Source: Euclidia mi
Taxonomy: Eukaryota; Arthropoda; Insecta; Lepidoptera; Erebidae
NCBI GenBank assembly: GCA_944739405.2
Contig: OX123187.2
Span: forward strand, 39,164,394-39,228,393
Direction of reading: 5' to 3'
Length of the DNA stretch: 64,000 nucleotides
The notes under the pieces were generated by a model. The model ran no database searches, had not been told where the DNA came from, and worked only from the letters and a program-made list of their open reading frames with translations. This document shows, piece after piece, positions 35,003 through 46,887 of this stretch (positions are counted from its first letter, which is position 1; each line of letters opens with the position of its first letter). The translations under genes and the position numbers were made by a program.

Positions 35003-36476
35003 TAACTCGCCGTGTGGTTGACGGCATAGAATACAAGTGTCACCACCCCCTATCTTCCCGTGGCACAGTGTTTTATGAAGACCATTTTTCGGACACCGTC
35101 TTTTTATTAAAGAAGCTAATAGATATATTCAATAAAAACAAATATTTCGTATCCCCATTAAGCTAGCATCTCTAGATTTTTAGAAAAACTTTTTTGAAAA
35201 TCTTCATATTTTAAAGCGGATATTTAGAAAAAAAGATATTCCTCTTAAACTAAGCATGATACGCAATAATAATGTTACAAGCACCGATAGCGTCTCTTAC
35301 ACTGCACATTTTACAGTTAAAATGAACCTCATAACTTTACTAGAATCAAATTTAAGCGAGATTTTCGATTTTTAGATTTTCTTACTTTTCCCGAAGATTC
35401 TACCAAAAGTGGAAAAGTTATATATACAGAAAGGATGCTCTTTACTTTCCTCATATGCTCAATAAATTTCAGACTCCAAATCCATGGAATCTAGAAGTTA
35501 TTCCATATAACTGTTTTTGCTAGTTTTTTCATATTTATATTCTGGATTTTAATGATTAAATTTTTATTCGATATTGATTTCTTTACAACATATAATTTAG
35601 TTATAAAATCAATATCGAATAAAAATTTTATCATTATAATCCGGCATACAAATGTGAAAACCCTACCAAAAACAGTTAATTTAGAATAACTTCTTCATTC
35701 CATGGATTTGGGGTCTGAAATTTATTGAGCATATGAGGAAAGTAAAGAGCATCCTTTCTGTATATATAACTTTTCCACTTTTGGTAGAATCTTCGGGAAA
35801 AGTAAGAAAATCTAAAAATCAAAAATCTCGCTTAAATTTGATTCTAGTCAAGTTATGAGGTTCATTTTAACTGTTAAATGTGCAGTGAAAGAGACGCTAT
35901 CGGTGCTTGTAACATTATTATTGCGTATCATGCTTAGTTTAAGAGGAATATCTTTTTTTCTAAATATCCGCTTTAAAATATGAAGATTTTCAAAAAAGTT
36001 TTTCTAAAAAACTAGTGATGCTAGCTTAATGGGGATTCGAAATATCTCTTTTTATTGAATATATCTATTAGCTTCTTTAATAAAAAGACGGTGTCCGAAA
36101 AATGGTCTTCATAAAACACTGTGCGTGGGTGTCGTAAGAGGCGACTAAGGGATAACACGATGCAAATACCATCTTTGCGTATAGACGGAAAACTCGACAT
36201 CAAACCCTATACGACTGCCTCGTTGGTCTCGCGGCATAAATGTGCGCGTGGGATCGGGAGGTCCCGGGTTCGATTCCTGGGTCGGGCAGTGTTATTGGGT
36301 TTTTCTGTCACGAAATTCTCAGTAGCAGCACGGAGTCTGGTAATGTGCCCGGTACGGCAATAGGCTCGCCCCTTATTACGTGGGACTAAAGTATATCTGG
36401 CGAAAAGTGGGTGTAGAAATACACCTCTGCCTACCCCTTCGGGGATAAAAGGCGTGACGTCATGTATGTATGTATG
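35003..36476 (+). repeat. SINE-B copy split by a Transib-like foldback
   Basis: The target duplication is TAACTAGCATTCTG at 34989-35002 and TAACTAGCGTTCTG at 36477-36490 (one mismatch). Without the insertion the SINE is 409 bp: a head, a tRNA-like part with exact B box near 36264, and a tail with CCCCTTCGGGG and (ATGT)n. Confidence 0.9.
35064..36123. mobile_element. Transib-like foldback element, CACAGTG ends, 5-bp duplication
   Basis: Both ends read CACAGTGTTTTATGAAGACC and stay identical for over 70 bases. The arms extend almost to the centre near 35590, so the 1,060 bp forms one long hairpin. CGTGG is duplicated at 35059-35063 and 36124-36128, and the SINE-B copy at 22386 shows the empty site. 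A GC-rich 5-bp duplication with a CAC-type heptamer end fits the Transib superfamily, from which RAG1 derives. There is no transposase frame. No clear nonamer at a 12- or 23-bp spacing was found. Confidence 0.75.
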
Positions 36477-37209
36477 TAACTAGCGTTCTGACTGCTGTGG
36501 ACACAAACTTACGGAATGTATAACATGTACATACTTACTTTACAAGTCTGTTTGATTTTGAACCTATATTATTGAAACTTTGATCGATATCGATAGCGGA
36601 TTTGCTCAATCACTAAAAAATTAAAAAGTTACGAAATTTGTGTTCAAATTGTCTTTAGCCCTAACTGACAAACATAGTGCCATCTTCTTCTGGCAACTCT
36701 AATTTGTCATATGAGTGAAGAGTGTAGCTATATTCAATTTGTTCATAAAAATATCGCTCATTCCATGCTTTAGTTATTCTTCCATGATCTCTCCATACTT
36801 AACCCTTACAGACCCAAAGTATAACCAAACGAAATCTCGATAACAAAATTAATTATTTGAGATTGTAGTGACCCTAAGTAGGCAACTAAATTAATATTTT
36901 AGTGATTTCAGGCCGCCATCATGCTTTTTCAGGGGGCGTACAATTGTATCAACTCGGACCTATTTGATCCACCGTCACGATTGTGATGCTCATAATTGTG
37001 TTGTGCGGGCCCATATTACATGGGTGCTACAATGTGCTTTGCATAGATCTTGATAATTTTTTGCATATAAAATATGGTATATCAATAAAATAAAAACACA
37101 AATAATTCGCAATATTCTTTATTAAAATTTTATTAAAGATCAACTTAACATAAACTATAAATTCTATGAAAATCAGTCTGTTCTTTACAAAGTCTTGCTT
37201 TATCACGTA

Positions 37210-38064
37210 TTACAAGTACTTATTTAGGTAAATTTTATTTATGAGATGAAATAAAGCAATAAAATGTTGCACCTTGGCCTCGCAGTCCAGCACCAGTCCT
37301 CGTGGAGTAGTAACAAGAAAGTTTTTCAGCCCTACTAGTTGAGGTTTGTTGGGTACATAGTGCTTTTCAGACGACTTTTCTGTAAACGGTATCATTTCCT
37401 CATCGTCGGAGTAGGTGTGAGTGGATCGTGGTAGCTGAAGGCAACGGTTTTTTACAGCATCTATAACTTTAACTGGCTGTATTTTCCAGAGCTTGTTAGA
37501 TTGTTTTTGCTCATCACTTACGCTGTTATTGTCTACAACATGTAGATTTACTCGTAGTAGAAGAAACCGCTTGCCAGAAATAGCATTAGCCATTGTATCG
37601 TACTTAAATTTTTGGTTCCAGTACATCTTCATACGAGGACATTTCACAATGCTCCTCATACCATGGACTCCAAAAACTTTGTTATTTCATGTGGCCGCAT
37701 GGGCTGTCCTTTATCGGCAATGGAACACTGAAAGGTAGCATTAGCGAAATGCTCAAAGAGATCTTCCGTAAAGTGAGCTTCAAAGTATTCAGCTGGTGAT
37801 CTGGGAGGTTCTGGTGAATCGTCAGGTATTTCTTCGGGTATGTCTTTGCTGTGGAACCTTTTCTTTAGCTATTTGCTCGAACCTTGGGGCTGAGAATCTA
37901 GCATTGCCAGTTCATTCTCCAGCTTTGACTCGGACTCACTCGAAGAATACTGGTCTTCTCACGGACAAAATATCTCATAATTTTCGTCGTCAGTGTCTTC
38001 TAGATCGATTGCTCTAATAATTCCTCAATTTCATCTTCGTTGATCTCATGCCATTGTCGGGTCA
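37210..38064 (-). pseudogene. piggyBac transposase, frameshifted and truncated
   Basis: It starts MTRQWHEINEDEIEELLEQS and then has a stop. An acidic stretch (LEDTDDENYEI, SSSESESKLENELAM) follows in another frame. EYFEAHFTEDLFEHFANATF then leads to the catalytic domain, MRSIVKCPRMKMYWNQKFKY. SDDEEMIPF holds the first catalytic aspartate, and HYVPNKPQLVGLKNF follows. The frame ends soon after FIALFHLINK, so the rest of the catalytic core and the C-terminal cysteine-rich domain are gone. Confidence 0.8.
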
Positions 38065-38394
38065 TTTTGCCAACTAATATGTACTATGGCCCGGTGCGAC
38101 ACAATTGTGATGGGATTGTTCCGACAAAGATAATTCTGTACAAATACCTAAATCAATATAAATATTTACTCGTATTTAAATCAATGTTTTCTCTGTTTCA
38201 AAGATTTAATAATAAGATTTAATCAAATAACTATTTAAGTGGCAAAATGTTTACTCATGCGCCGGGCGGCCGCTACTCGCGTCGCGACGAAAATTAACGA
38301 GTTCAAACTTGAATCACTAAACATTTACTACCTATCCTGCTCACACTAATTAAAGAGCATATCCATCACAAACGTGCGGTATTAAGCCCGTTTA

Positions 38395-39041
38395 AGTGGT
38401 CTACACACGTCCCTAAATCAGAGGCGATATCGGGCCGGTGGTGGGGAGCGCCCTAGATCGTACCCGAAATCGCGTCGTCTGTAGGCAAATCGGAATCATA
38501 ATTATTATTATTGACCCTAACTCTGAAATCGGTTCGGGCGAGCTCACGATTTAGAAATCGTGCAGGGAGCGTTGTCGTGTCGTGTGTAGCGTGATCGGGC
38601 TGATTTCGCTGCAGTACGCCAGCGTGTGCGGCTGCGGCAGGTCGAAATTTTATTTCGAGCGTGCCTGCGTATGCGGCGCGGCGAGAACATTGCTATAGTA
38701 AATGTCGAAGGAGAAGGAGCGGGAGGCTTGGACGAAAACCCTCGAGCTCTATATAGGGAGTTGCCCTATCTATGGGATAAGAAACAAAGATTATTTTAAT
38801 CGAGATATGAGGCAGGAGGCTTTAGAAATGCTTATGCAAGTTTTAAATTCCAAAGCCAGTTTTTAAGAGCCAAAGCGAATGCCTATTTTTGTGTTTTGGA
38901 AGCGACGACGGCGGCATCTTATCGAAGAGCGCTCTGCTACACAGTCGGTTACGTACTAGCTTGCAGGGACGTGTGTAGAGTCGTAGCCGATTTTCGCTCT
39001 CCCGATATCGCTTCTGATTTTAGGGACGTGTGTAGACCACT
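38395..39041. mobile_element. PIF/Harbinger-like MITE, TTA duplication, inside piggyBac
   Basis: Ends AGTGGTCTACACACGTCCCT in both orientations, followed inside by CGATATCG. TTA on both sides (38392-38394 and 39042-39044). 647 bp, GC-richer than its host element, no long frame. Confidence 0.85.
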
Positions 39042-39115
39042 TTAGATATCTATAAAATTACTATATTTTTTTTTGCTTCAAAGAGACGTCACAATTGTGT
39101 TTACCGGGTCTGTAA

Positions 39116-40216
39116 AGGCCCGCACAAACTATCTGTCGCGACTTACTGTCGCGACTTACTGTCGCGACTTACTGTCGCGACTTACTGTCGCGACAGAAGG
39201 GTATCTGGACAAGGAAAATCCATTCAAGTGTGCACACTATCGGACGTCTGTCGCGGACGTGACCTTGAGCGTTCAGACGTCCGATAGCTATCTGGGAAAA
39301 TGACAGTTAACGTCCGCGGACGTTTACAAACGTCCGCGGACGTTTACTGTCATCCGTATATTGTCCATGGTACGGCCTTAATATTGATTTTATACAGAAT
39401 ATAGTCAAAAAATGTTAAATTCACTTTCAATTCAACAGTTCTGCTTTACTTCAAGATCTACCAATAGTATAATCTAATAGTGCTAACTGCTAGTGCCCTG
39501 AATTAAGAAAATATGCTCCTACCTAGCCATAGTGTATCGCATAGACAGCATGGCGTGTCTATGGTTGTATCGGACGCGGACGCGACAGAAAGCCGCGTCC
39601 GAAAGGGTGTGCACACTATGTGTCGCGACTTACTGTCGCGACAGTAAAGGCCCGCACAAACTATCTGTCGCGACTTACTGTCGCGACTTACGGTCGCGAC
39701 AGAAGGGTATCTGGACAAGGAAAATCCATTCAAGTGTGCACACTATCGGACGTCTGTCGCGGACGTGACCTTGAGCGTTCAGACGTCCGAAAGCAATCTG
39801 GGAAAATGACAGCAAACGTCCGCGGACGTTTACAAACGTCCGCGGACGTTTACTGTCATCCGTATATTGTCCATGGTACGGCCTTAATATTGATTTTATA
39901 CAGAATATAGTCAAAAAATGTTAAATTCACTTTCAATTCAACAGTTCTGCTTTACTTCAAGATCTACCAATAGTATAATCTAATAGTGCTAACTGCTTGT
40001 GCCCTGAATTAAGAAAATAAGCTCCTACCTAGCCATAGTGTATCGCATAGACAGCATGGCGTGTCTATGGTTGTATCGGACGCGGACGCGACAGAAAGCC
40101 GCGTCCGAAAGGGTGTGCACACTCTGTGTCGCGACTTACTGTCGCGACAGTACCTAAGTCGCGTCCGAACAGTTTGCGTGCGCCTTTAGTCGCGTCCGAA
40201 CAGTTTGCGTGCGCCT
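39116..40216 (+). mobile_element. Palindrome-rich PIF-like MITE array 1
   Basis: TAA duplication (39113-39115 and 40217-40219) cuts the right end of the piggyBac element. Termini AGGCCCGCACAAACT and, reversed, AGGCGCACGCAAACT. Two tandem units with a 506-bp period (AGAAGGGTAT at 39195 and 39701). Each has clusters of GTCGCGAC spaced by TTACT, paired CGTCCGCGGACG palindromes, and a conserved AT-rich core. The frames seen here are not proteins of known type. Confidence 0.85.
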
Positions 40217-40226
40217 TAAGGGTTAA

Positions 40227-41123
40227 AATGATGTAGGTATGTGAATAATGCTCCTTGATTTCTTGGGAACTTGGGATATTTCTCTATGGATATTCCTCCC
40301 TATAGTCTGTGATCCCTAGTGTTGCCAGAAGGTTACATTTCTTACATTTTTCGTAACTTTTGAACCCTTCGCGTTACATGTAAGTAGTTTTCATATTTAA
40401 GGCAGTTTTCGTAACTTTTGAGAACAACGAGATTTGTAATACTAGATTTTAATTACAGTCATTTTACCAACGCATTTCAGTTCAACGCATCCAAATTGAG
40501 CGCGTCTAAGAAAAACTGACTCACTTCAAATCTGAGATGACTCTGAATGCAAAGCTGCATGACAAAATTAAACGCATCCTGAATTTATTAAAACTTGATT
40601 TTGCTTAAGCGTGTACGCGAACGCTTTGTAGAACAAATACATTAAGAGGATTCTAGTCTAATATTAGTGTTAGTCCAGAGTATAAATAACAGATGTACTA
40701 TCCCGTAGTTTTGGTTCAAACTACTTAATACTCTAAGCTAGGAGTTAGACTAGAGAGCAATAACAGTGAAAATAACGCTGCGAACAGATGATTCTAGAGT
40801 CTGTTTTATCCTAAGATTAGTTACACTATGAGACATAGATCCATTCCTTTATATTTCGCCATTTTGCTTACATCAATAAAATTCGTCTTCGACCTCAAAA
40901 ACACTTTGCCGCTAAAATGTAACATTTCCGGAATCGAAATATTCGAAATGTAACTTACGACGATACTTACGACTTGCGGCCCTGGCAGTGGCAACACTGG
41001 ATCTGTGGTCATGATAAATTGAATTGATAACATGAGAAATAGAGAGGTTATGTTATGTTTGTGTGTATAAACGTCTACACTTTAGCTGTAATTCGTTGCA
41101 TTTGCTTATATTAAGATTCAAAT
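40227..41123. other. Upstream flank of the C9orf85 gene
   Basis: No second gene or bounded element recognised; the promoter of the plus-strand gene is expected near its 3' end. Confidence 0.4.
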
Positions 41124-44100
41124 ATGAGTAGCTCAAAAGGAAATACAGTTCGGAGACGACCGCAGAAACATCAAAATAGAACAGCATTCAAGAATGATTT
41201 GCATGATACAAGTCATAAAACAAAATTCTTAAATGCTTTAGAAGTAACTGGAGTATGTAAACGCTGCAAAGATATAATTGAATGGAAGATCAAATATAAA
41301 AAGTATAAGACTTTAACAGCTCCCCGTAAATGCGTGACTTGTGAACAGAAAACTGTAAAATATGCCTACCATCTGATGTGCACGCAATGCGCAAAAGATA
41401 AACAGATCTGTGCTAAGTGTTGTAAACCAGTTCAGGTATGTAAATCATCCGGCTAAAATTATATTATTGTTGTAAACTTGGGTCTAATATTTCAAGTTTA
41501 ATTGCAGAGTCAAGAGACAGAATCAGTTGAAGAAAATTCAAACACAGATATAAAAGCAATGCTAAAAGACCTGCCAGAAAGGAAACGTCGCACCATACTT
41601 CGGTAAGAAATTATATAAGGACAATTATTATTTAGGGCGAGATTAATTTTAAGGAAAATATTTATTTAGATGTATGTAATAAATCTGAAAATTTCTCATC
41701 CTTACTCATGATTGTGTAACATTAGTATTGTCATAATACTGTAGACCTGTACGGCTTATCAATGGCCAGTCGTAGTATTTGATTGTCCATGAAGTTGGCT
41801 ACTTATGATACATACTTGTCATGAGCTTCATACAAAGTATCTCAAATACATAATTTATCTCTAGTACCAATACCCCGGATATATCTAATTAGAGATGGGC
41901 CGAGTACTCGGTTGTTACTCGGTACTCGGCGTACTCGGAGGGTTTTTTGATACTCGTACTCGGCCGAATAACTCGGTTTGAATGCCGAGTATACTTTGTT
42001 TAAAAAAGCAATATATTTCGGTAGCTACAATTTAAAACAACAAAAAGTATTTATTACTAATTTAACACGTTGAACGCCATGGGTGTGTCAAGTGCCGGCA
42101 CATGGTGTCCCCATGTGCCGGCACTTAACTTTGAGCATGGGCCACATGAAATTTTATAATATGGCCAAAATTAAGAACATTGTTTTATGTTCTTATTTTA
42201 TAGAATTATAGTAATAAATCATATTAAATTGAACATAAGTTTATTTTTGACAAAATCCTAACGAAATTACACGTCACTCACCGGTAGCCCCCATGGCTCG
42301 GGCTGAGGCAAATTCGTTTTTGTTTACTGTCAGGCCATGCGGTCACATCCAAAGGTACTCTGTGGTCACATCGTCGGACACTGTCATTTCGCGCGCTTTG
42401 CCTACTTGCTGTCGTATCGTTAGTTTTTGACAATGAAAATGTATAATTTCACTTTCAGATGTGTCATTTTTATTTTTATTATTTTTCATATGAGGGTTTA
42501 TGTATAGGTTAGTTCTGTGTTTATGGTATACGTAAAAAGTATCTCTAATAAATAATAATAAATAAATGTGTATACGTAAAAAGTATCTCTAATAAATAAT
42601 AATAAATAGTGAACATTGATTTTAAATTGTATTTAATATTGTATTGAATATAGGTATGATTTTGATCTCCTTACAGAAGTTCCAAATTTTTTTTTTTATA
42701 TGAGGGTATTTTAGTTCATTGATTATTTAGTTATTTGAATAATTGTAATTTTCAGCATTCGTGATAAAAATATACTAAAACATTGATTTGTATTATATTT
42801 CTTTCATTTTTAATTTCTCTAGCTTACTTCACCTATTCACTCAAATAACTTTGGAGTTTCGATACACAACCCCACGTTTTCACGAACCAAGGCGAAAATA
42901 ATGTTTTCCAGGGCCATGCCGGTCACATCGTATATAAATTATCTGTTAAACGGTGACCACCGTTAAAATAAAGCCGTTCAAACTTCAGTCTTACTCGCGG
43001 TCACGCGTGAGCCCCATGGCCTAAACAGAAAACTTCATGTCGGACACCGGTGCCCCCCGTGGCTTCAATGGAACTACAACAAAATTTTGATGGCGTTTAA
43101 CGTGTTAAGAAGTATTTGACAATCTCAATTAATAAAATCAAAATTATTTGCTGAAAAGGGTTTGCTGTATTTTCATTGCATTCGATTGCGACGACCAAGT
43201 TTATGCTACTGGCTCACGATTTTGAGATTTTTCCCGCAAAGATTCATTTTCCAAATCTGTGTATTTTATTTTAACATGGTTTAACATTGCCGTCGGCCCG
43301 TCGTAGAAGCCTTTTGTCCAACACCACTACGTAAAATTACAGAATTGCATAAAGTACATTTCACTTTTGCTTTATCTTCTACAATCTCGTCGTAAAACGC
43401 CCAAATTCGGGATCTTTTACGTCAAGTCATTATGTCAACAATCACTGATCAAGTACTACACACAGTCAATCGTTATATAACAAACTTTTTCAATGATTTA
43501 TCTACTATGACGCACAACGTGAAGTATTTGTTTGCAAACTATCAATATCAAGCGACTGGTAGTTGAAAGGCGCGGTCGGGGTGAGGGGTGTATTAACGCG
43601 AGCCGGCCCTCTCGACCGGTATGAACCTGTTTGTACTTGGGAATTTGATTGAACCGAGTTACTCTGCCGAGTACTCGGTTGAAAAAAAATTGAGCCGAGT
43701 AAAACTCGGTACTCGTTACTCGGCGAAAGTGTTACTCGGCGCATCTCTATATCTAATATTGGGACCATTGAAATTTAACTATAGTTTTCTATGGATTTTA
43801 TTACTTACTTACTTATCCTGTCGATGGCAACACATTATATAAATTTGGCCCAAAACTCGGCCACTCGAATGGCATTTGGTCTTGCATGAGAGGAGCCTCC
43901 CCGAGCGACATAGAAAAGCGAACAAGAGTCCCAACGTCCGGCGCACCCTGGACACCTAGCACTCGGTAACGCAGAGTCTAGGTGACAAATCCTCTCACCA
44001 GGATGGATCAACACAACTCAACCCCACCACAGTTGCCATGGATTTTATTGAAATATATTGGTTTCACTAAGTACATTCTTACATTTAAACTGAATGGTCT

Positions 44101-44505
44101 AGATTTCTAGAAACTACCTATATAATATCTTATTTTTTACTAGTGTTTTCGGGTCGTAAATATATTCTTAAATGTACTGTTCAGTATTCAAACGCCTGGT
44201 TAGGTAAACGGGTCTGTGAACCTATTGAACTAGAGAAGTGAAAAATGTAAACCTACTTGACCAGTTCATATCAAAATGTAGCCTCATATGTGATATTCAA
44301 ATAATTTGTGAGTCTTCTATTTAGTGATTCTCATTTCTTTTGCAGAAACTTAAACAAGCAAGAAGATGGACAGCAAAAGGTGACCCCAGAAATAAAAGCA
44401 CAAATAGAAGAAATGCTGTCTAAGATGGATGATATTGATATCAACGATGATTTAGATTTTTCTGATAATGAGAGCTTTGCTGAAAGTGATGATCAAAGTA
44501 TATAA
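41124..44505 (+). CDS. C9orf85-type (DUF2039) zinc-ribbon protein
   Basis: Exons are 41124-41435, 41508-41602 and 44346-44505 with GT-AG borders. They join to about 188 residues, near the human C9orf85 length. The start MSSSKGNTVRRRPQKHQNRT and the following AFKNDLHD match the human N-terminus closely. Four CxxC pairs follow (CKRC, CVTC, CTQC, CAKC), a probable zinc ribbon. Exon 3 is acidic (MDDIDINDDLDFSDNESFAE). The molecular role of this family is not settled. Intron 1 is short (72 bp). Intron 2 is about 2.7 kb, mostly because of a hAT element with a piggyBac-like element inside it. Confidence 0.9.
41890..43749. mobile_element. hAT element in C9orf85 intron 2, exact 8-bp duplication
   Basis: TATCTAAT at 41882-41889 and 43750-43757. 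Ends TAGAGATGGGCCGAGTA and, reversed, TAGAGATGCGCCGAGTA. Both subterminal regions carry many ACTCGG/CCGAGT hexamers. No transposase frame. 1,860 bp including a nested element. Confidence 0.9.
42066..43104. mobile_element. piggyBac-like MITE nested in the hAT element
   Basis: TTAA at 42062-42065 and 43105-43108. Ends CACGTTGAACGCCATGG and, reversed, CACGTTAAACGCCATCA. It contains a 44-bp tandem duplication (units start at 42526 and 42570) and a CATGTGCCGGCAC-type repeat near its left end. 1,039 bp, no transposase. Confidence 0.85.
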
Positions 44506-45198
44506 GTTATTGGTTTATTTAGGTTGTTTTACTCACAGATACTATATAATATATCATAATTTGGAATTATCTTTTTCATTTAACCTATGACATCCTATGA
44601 AATCTATGTATAAATAGATTTTAAAAAGGTGATAAAGCTCAATGGGGTTGGGTGGGTTCTAAATAGTACACAATCTGGGTAGTGAGTTGCAACTGTCATC
44701 CAATTTACCTACCAATAATATTTCCTCTCAAAGATTGCCTGGTAGAGATCAGTATTAGTTATTTATAAAGCAGCCCATTGTACTTTACTCATTGTAAGAT
44801 TTCTTAAAGTGATATTGGTGTTGACTATAAATAAATACATATGCTGGCAAGTATGAGGGTCAGAGAACTGAAAATCTCCTCTCCCCTTAAAAAAGCCTTT
44901 TCTTTATAGAAAATAATCTTTAGTCTCTTCTCTGACTGAATAAAACCTGATTTTGCCAGGTTCAAGAAACTTTCTCTCCCTCCAAAAAAAAATCTTCCAC
45001 TGAATACATAGACAACATGAGCTTTTGGGAGTTTGGGACTATGGTTTTAATATTTGTTACTTTCTGACAAATTGCAAAATAATTACTATGGTAAAGTCTC
45101 TTTATGTAACTTAACTAAACTGCAATGTAAGGGATAACATTAAAAAATTCAATGTATTTGTACATTTATTTTACATTCAATTAATTATTTATACATGT
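44506..45198. other. Convergent intergenic region
   Basis: Lies between the 3' ends of C9orf85 (plus) and the mTERF gene (minus). No further gene or element seen. Confidence 0.5.
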
Positions 45199-46761
45199 CT
45201 ACTTTTGTAATTCCTGTGTTTCTGTTTTCTCACAGTTCTTATTTCTTTCATCTGACCATACACCATTGCCAGAAAAATAATGTTTCTTTTCCAAAATGTA
45301 AAGTATTAAACTTAACTTCTGAGAATTAGTCATAGTATTGAAATTGAATCCATCATGAAATATTGGGTACTGTTCATGTAGTTTTCTTTGGTTTAAAAGA
45401 TTCAAAGTTTCTTTTACTTTCTTCCAAGGATATAACAAAATGGGGCAATTTTCATAAATTTCATCATCTGAAAACTCTGCAGACAGTTGTTCATACAGAT
45501 ATTTTACCTGTAGCACTGGTGTGTTAATCCAGAAAGGGTGTCTCTTAATAATATTTCTTATATGAGGTGTGCTATATTTTTTGCTAAATGATTGAGACAT
45601 GCAAAACAATAGATCCTTTCCTTTACCAAGTCGGTCTCCAGGTGCTTTTTCAAAAACAGTATAGTGTTCAGAACAACCAGAAAGGACATTTAAACTTATA
45701 CACTTTTTATTCCTTTCATATAATCTTCTAATTCTGCTCATTGCTATTTTGTTATAATGTATCATTTTAAGAAATCTTGGATGGTTGTAAAAAAGACTGA
45801 ATTCTGGAATTGCTTTTGCTTTTTCTAGCCTTTCTTGAACTGTGTTAGGTGCGAGTGTATAAATATCAAAACATCTTCTTTGTGCTTCATCACTTATACC
45901 ATAATCCTCTAAAATCTTTTTGATATCTTGGATAGTCTTACAACTCTTAGTAGCTAATTTCGGATGAAGTCTAATAACTTCTTTAACATCGATTCCACCT
46001 ATAGTCCGAACACTATACAGAATGTTCATTAAATTGTCTGGATCAGCATGTATTAAATACAGATTAGATTTAATTTTATGATTAGGTATCATGATTTTGG
46101 ATTGTAATATTTTCAATGTTTTATTAACGTATTCCAATGGACGATGTTTAATTGTTGGATAGGTTTCAATGCCTCTGTAAAATTCTTCACTTGAGAGATC
46201 CAATACAAGTTCTAGGTATCTTTGGATGATTTTCAAGCGTAAAGTGAATAATGTTGTATTGTTAATATCTTCATAAATTAAAGTAGTCAATGATGTTGGC
46301 CACTGTGTCATGTAGCTGGCCAGCCTATTCTCAACATTCATGTGTGCTGGTATTTCATGTGACATTTTTAACTCACCGATTGTCTTTTGCCGTAATACTG
46401 TGAGATATGTTGCTATTAGAACAGGAGTAACATTCTGTATGCCACATTCAATAAGAACTTTGTGGCGAAATTTTACAGTTATTGGTAAAATGCCGAATAA
46501 TGCAGGTTCTGTGACTAATGTTTCCTTAGGGTAACCAATTTCTTTAACAGTGTCCACTAAATTCTTAATTCTCTCTTCATTCAATTTAGTTATAACAGGA
46601 TGTTTCATACTCAAATAGTGTGCTTTACTCTCATTTATCTTAAGATATTTACACAAGTACTCCACATAGCTTTTGTTTTCTTGCATATTTTGCTTTAAAC
46701 TTTGCAATTGTCGGGTTCCCCTATACAGGAGACCCATTGAATGATATCTATTATAAATCAT
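45199..46761 (-). CDS. mTERF-family mitochondrial termination factor, mTERF5-like
   Basis: Single exon, 520 residues from the ATG at 46759-46761 (MIYNRYHSMGLLYRGTRQLQ). The frame is open 15 codons further up but has no ATG there. mTERF proteins are helical-repeat proteins that bind mitochondrial DNA or RNA and regulate transcription or translation. Visible repeat-like blocks include YLSMKHPVITKLNEERIKNL, IHADPDNLMNILYSVRTIGG, VIRLHPKLATK and IIKRHPFWINTPVLQVKYLY, spaced through the protein. The block NMQENKSYVEYLCKYLKINE points to the insect mTERF5 branch, but that assignment is from memory. The N-terminus could be a mitochondrial presequence. A hAT MITE lies 127 bp upstream of the start. Confidence 0.75.
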   Translation of the reverse strand: MIYNRYHSMGLLYRGTRQLQSLKQNMQENKSYVEYLCKYLKINESKAHYLSMKHPVITKLNEERIKNLVDTVKEIGYPKETLVTEPALFGILPITVKFRHKVLIECGIQNVTPVLIATYLTVLRQKTIGELKMSHEIPAHMNVENRLASYMTQWPTSLTTLIYEDINNTTLFTLRLKIIQRYLELVLDLSSEEFYRGIETYPTIKHRPLEYVNKTLKILQSKIMIPNHKIKSNLYLIHADPDNLMNILYSVRTIGGIDVKEVIRLHPKLATKSCKTIQDIKKILEDYGISDEAQRRCFDIYTLAPNTVQERLEKAKAIPEFSLFYNHPRFLKMIHYNKIAMSRIRRLYERNKKCISLNVLSGCSEHYTVFEKAPGDRLGKGKDLLFCMSQSFSKKYSTPHIRNIIKRHPFWINTPVLQVKYLYEQLSAEFSDDEIYENCPILLYPWKKVKETLNLLNQRKLHEQYPIFHDGFNFNTMTNSQKLSLILYILEKKHYFSGNGVWSDERNKNCEKTETQELQK

Positions 46762-46887
46762 ATGGAATTCAATTAAAAATAAATACACAAATTGCACATG
46801 TAACACATATTCTTTGAATGCGCAGTGTGTCCAAATAAATTATATAAACATTGAATTCGGACAATAACAATATTTAACAATTGTGTG

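Larger units (their letters stand above)
36803..40222. mobile_element. piggyBac element, decayed, hosting two PIF-like elements
   Basis: TTAA lies at 36799-36802 and 40223-40226. The left end is CCCTTACAGACCC. The right end is the same 13 bases reversed, now split: GGGTCTGTAA at 39106-39115 and GGG at 40220-40222. The split is an insertion with TAA duplication. ACAATTGTG motifs recur inside both ends. The transposase on minus is broken. Confidence 0.85.

Noticed and set aside
46761..46806. Longer mTERF start at 46806
   Set aside because: The upstream extension starts with GTG; the first ATG in frame is at 46761.
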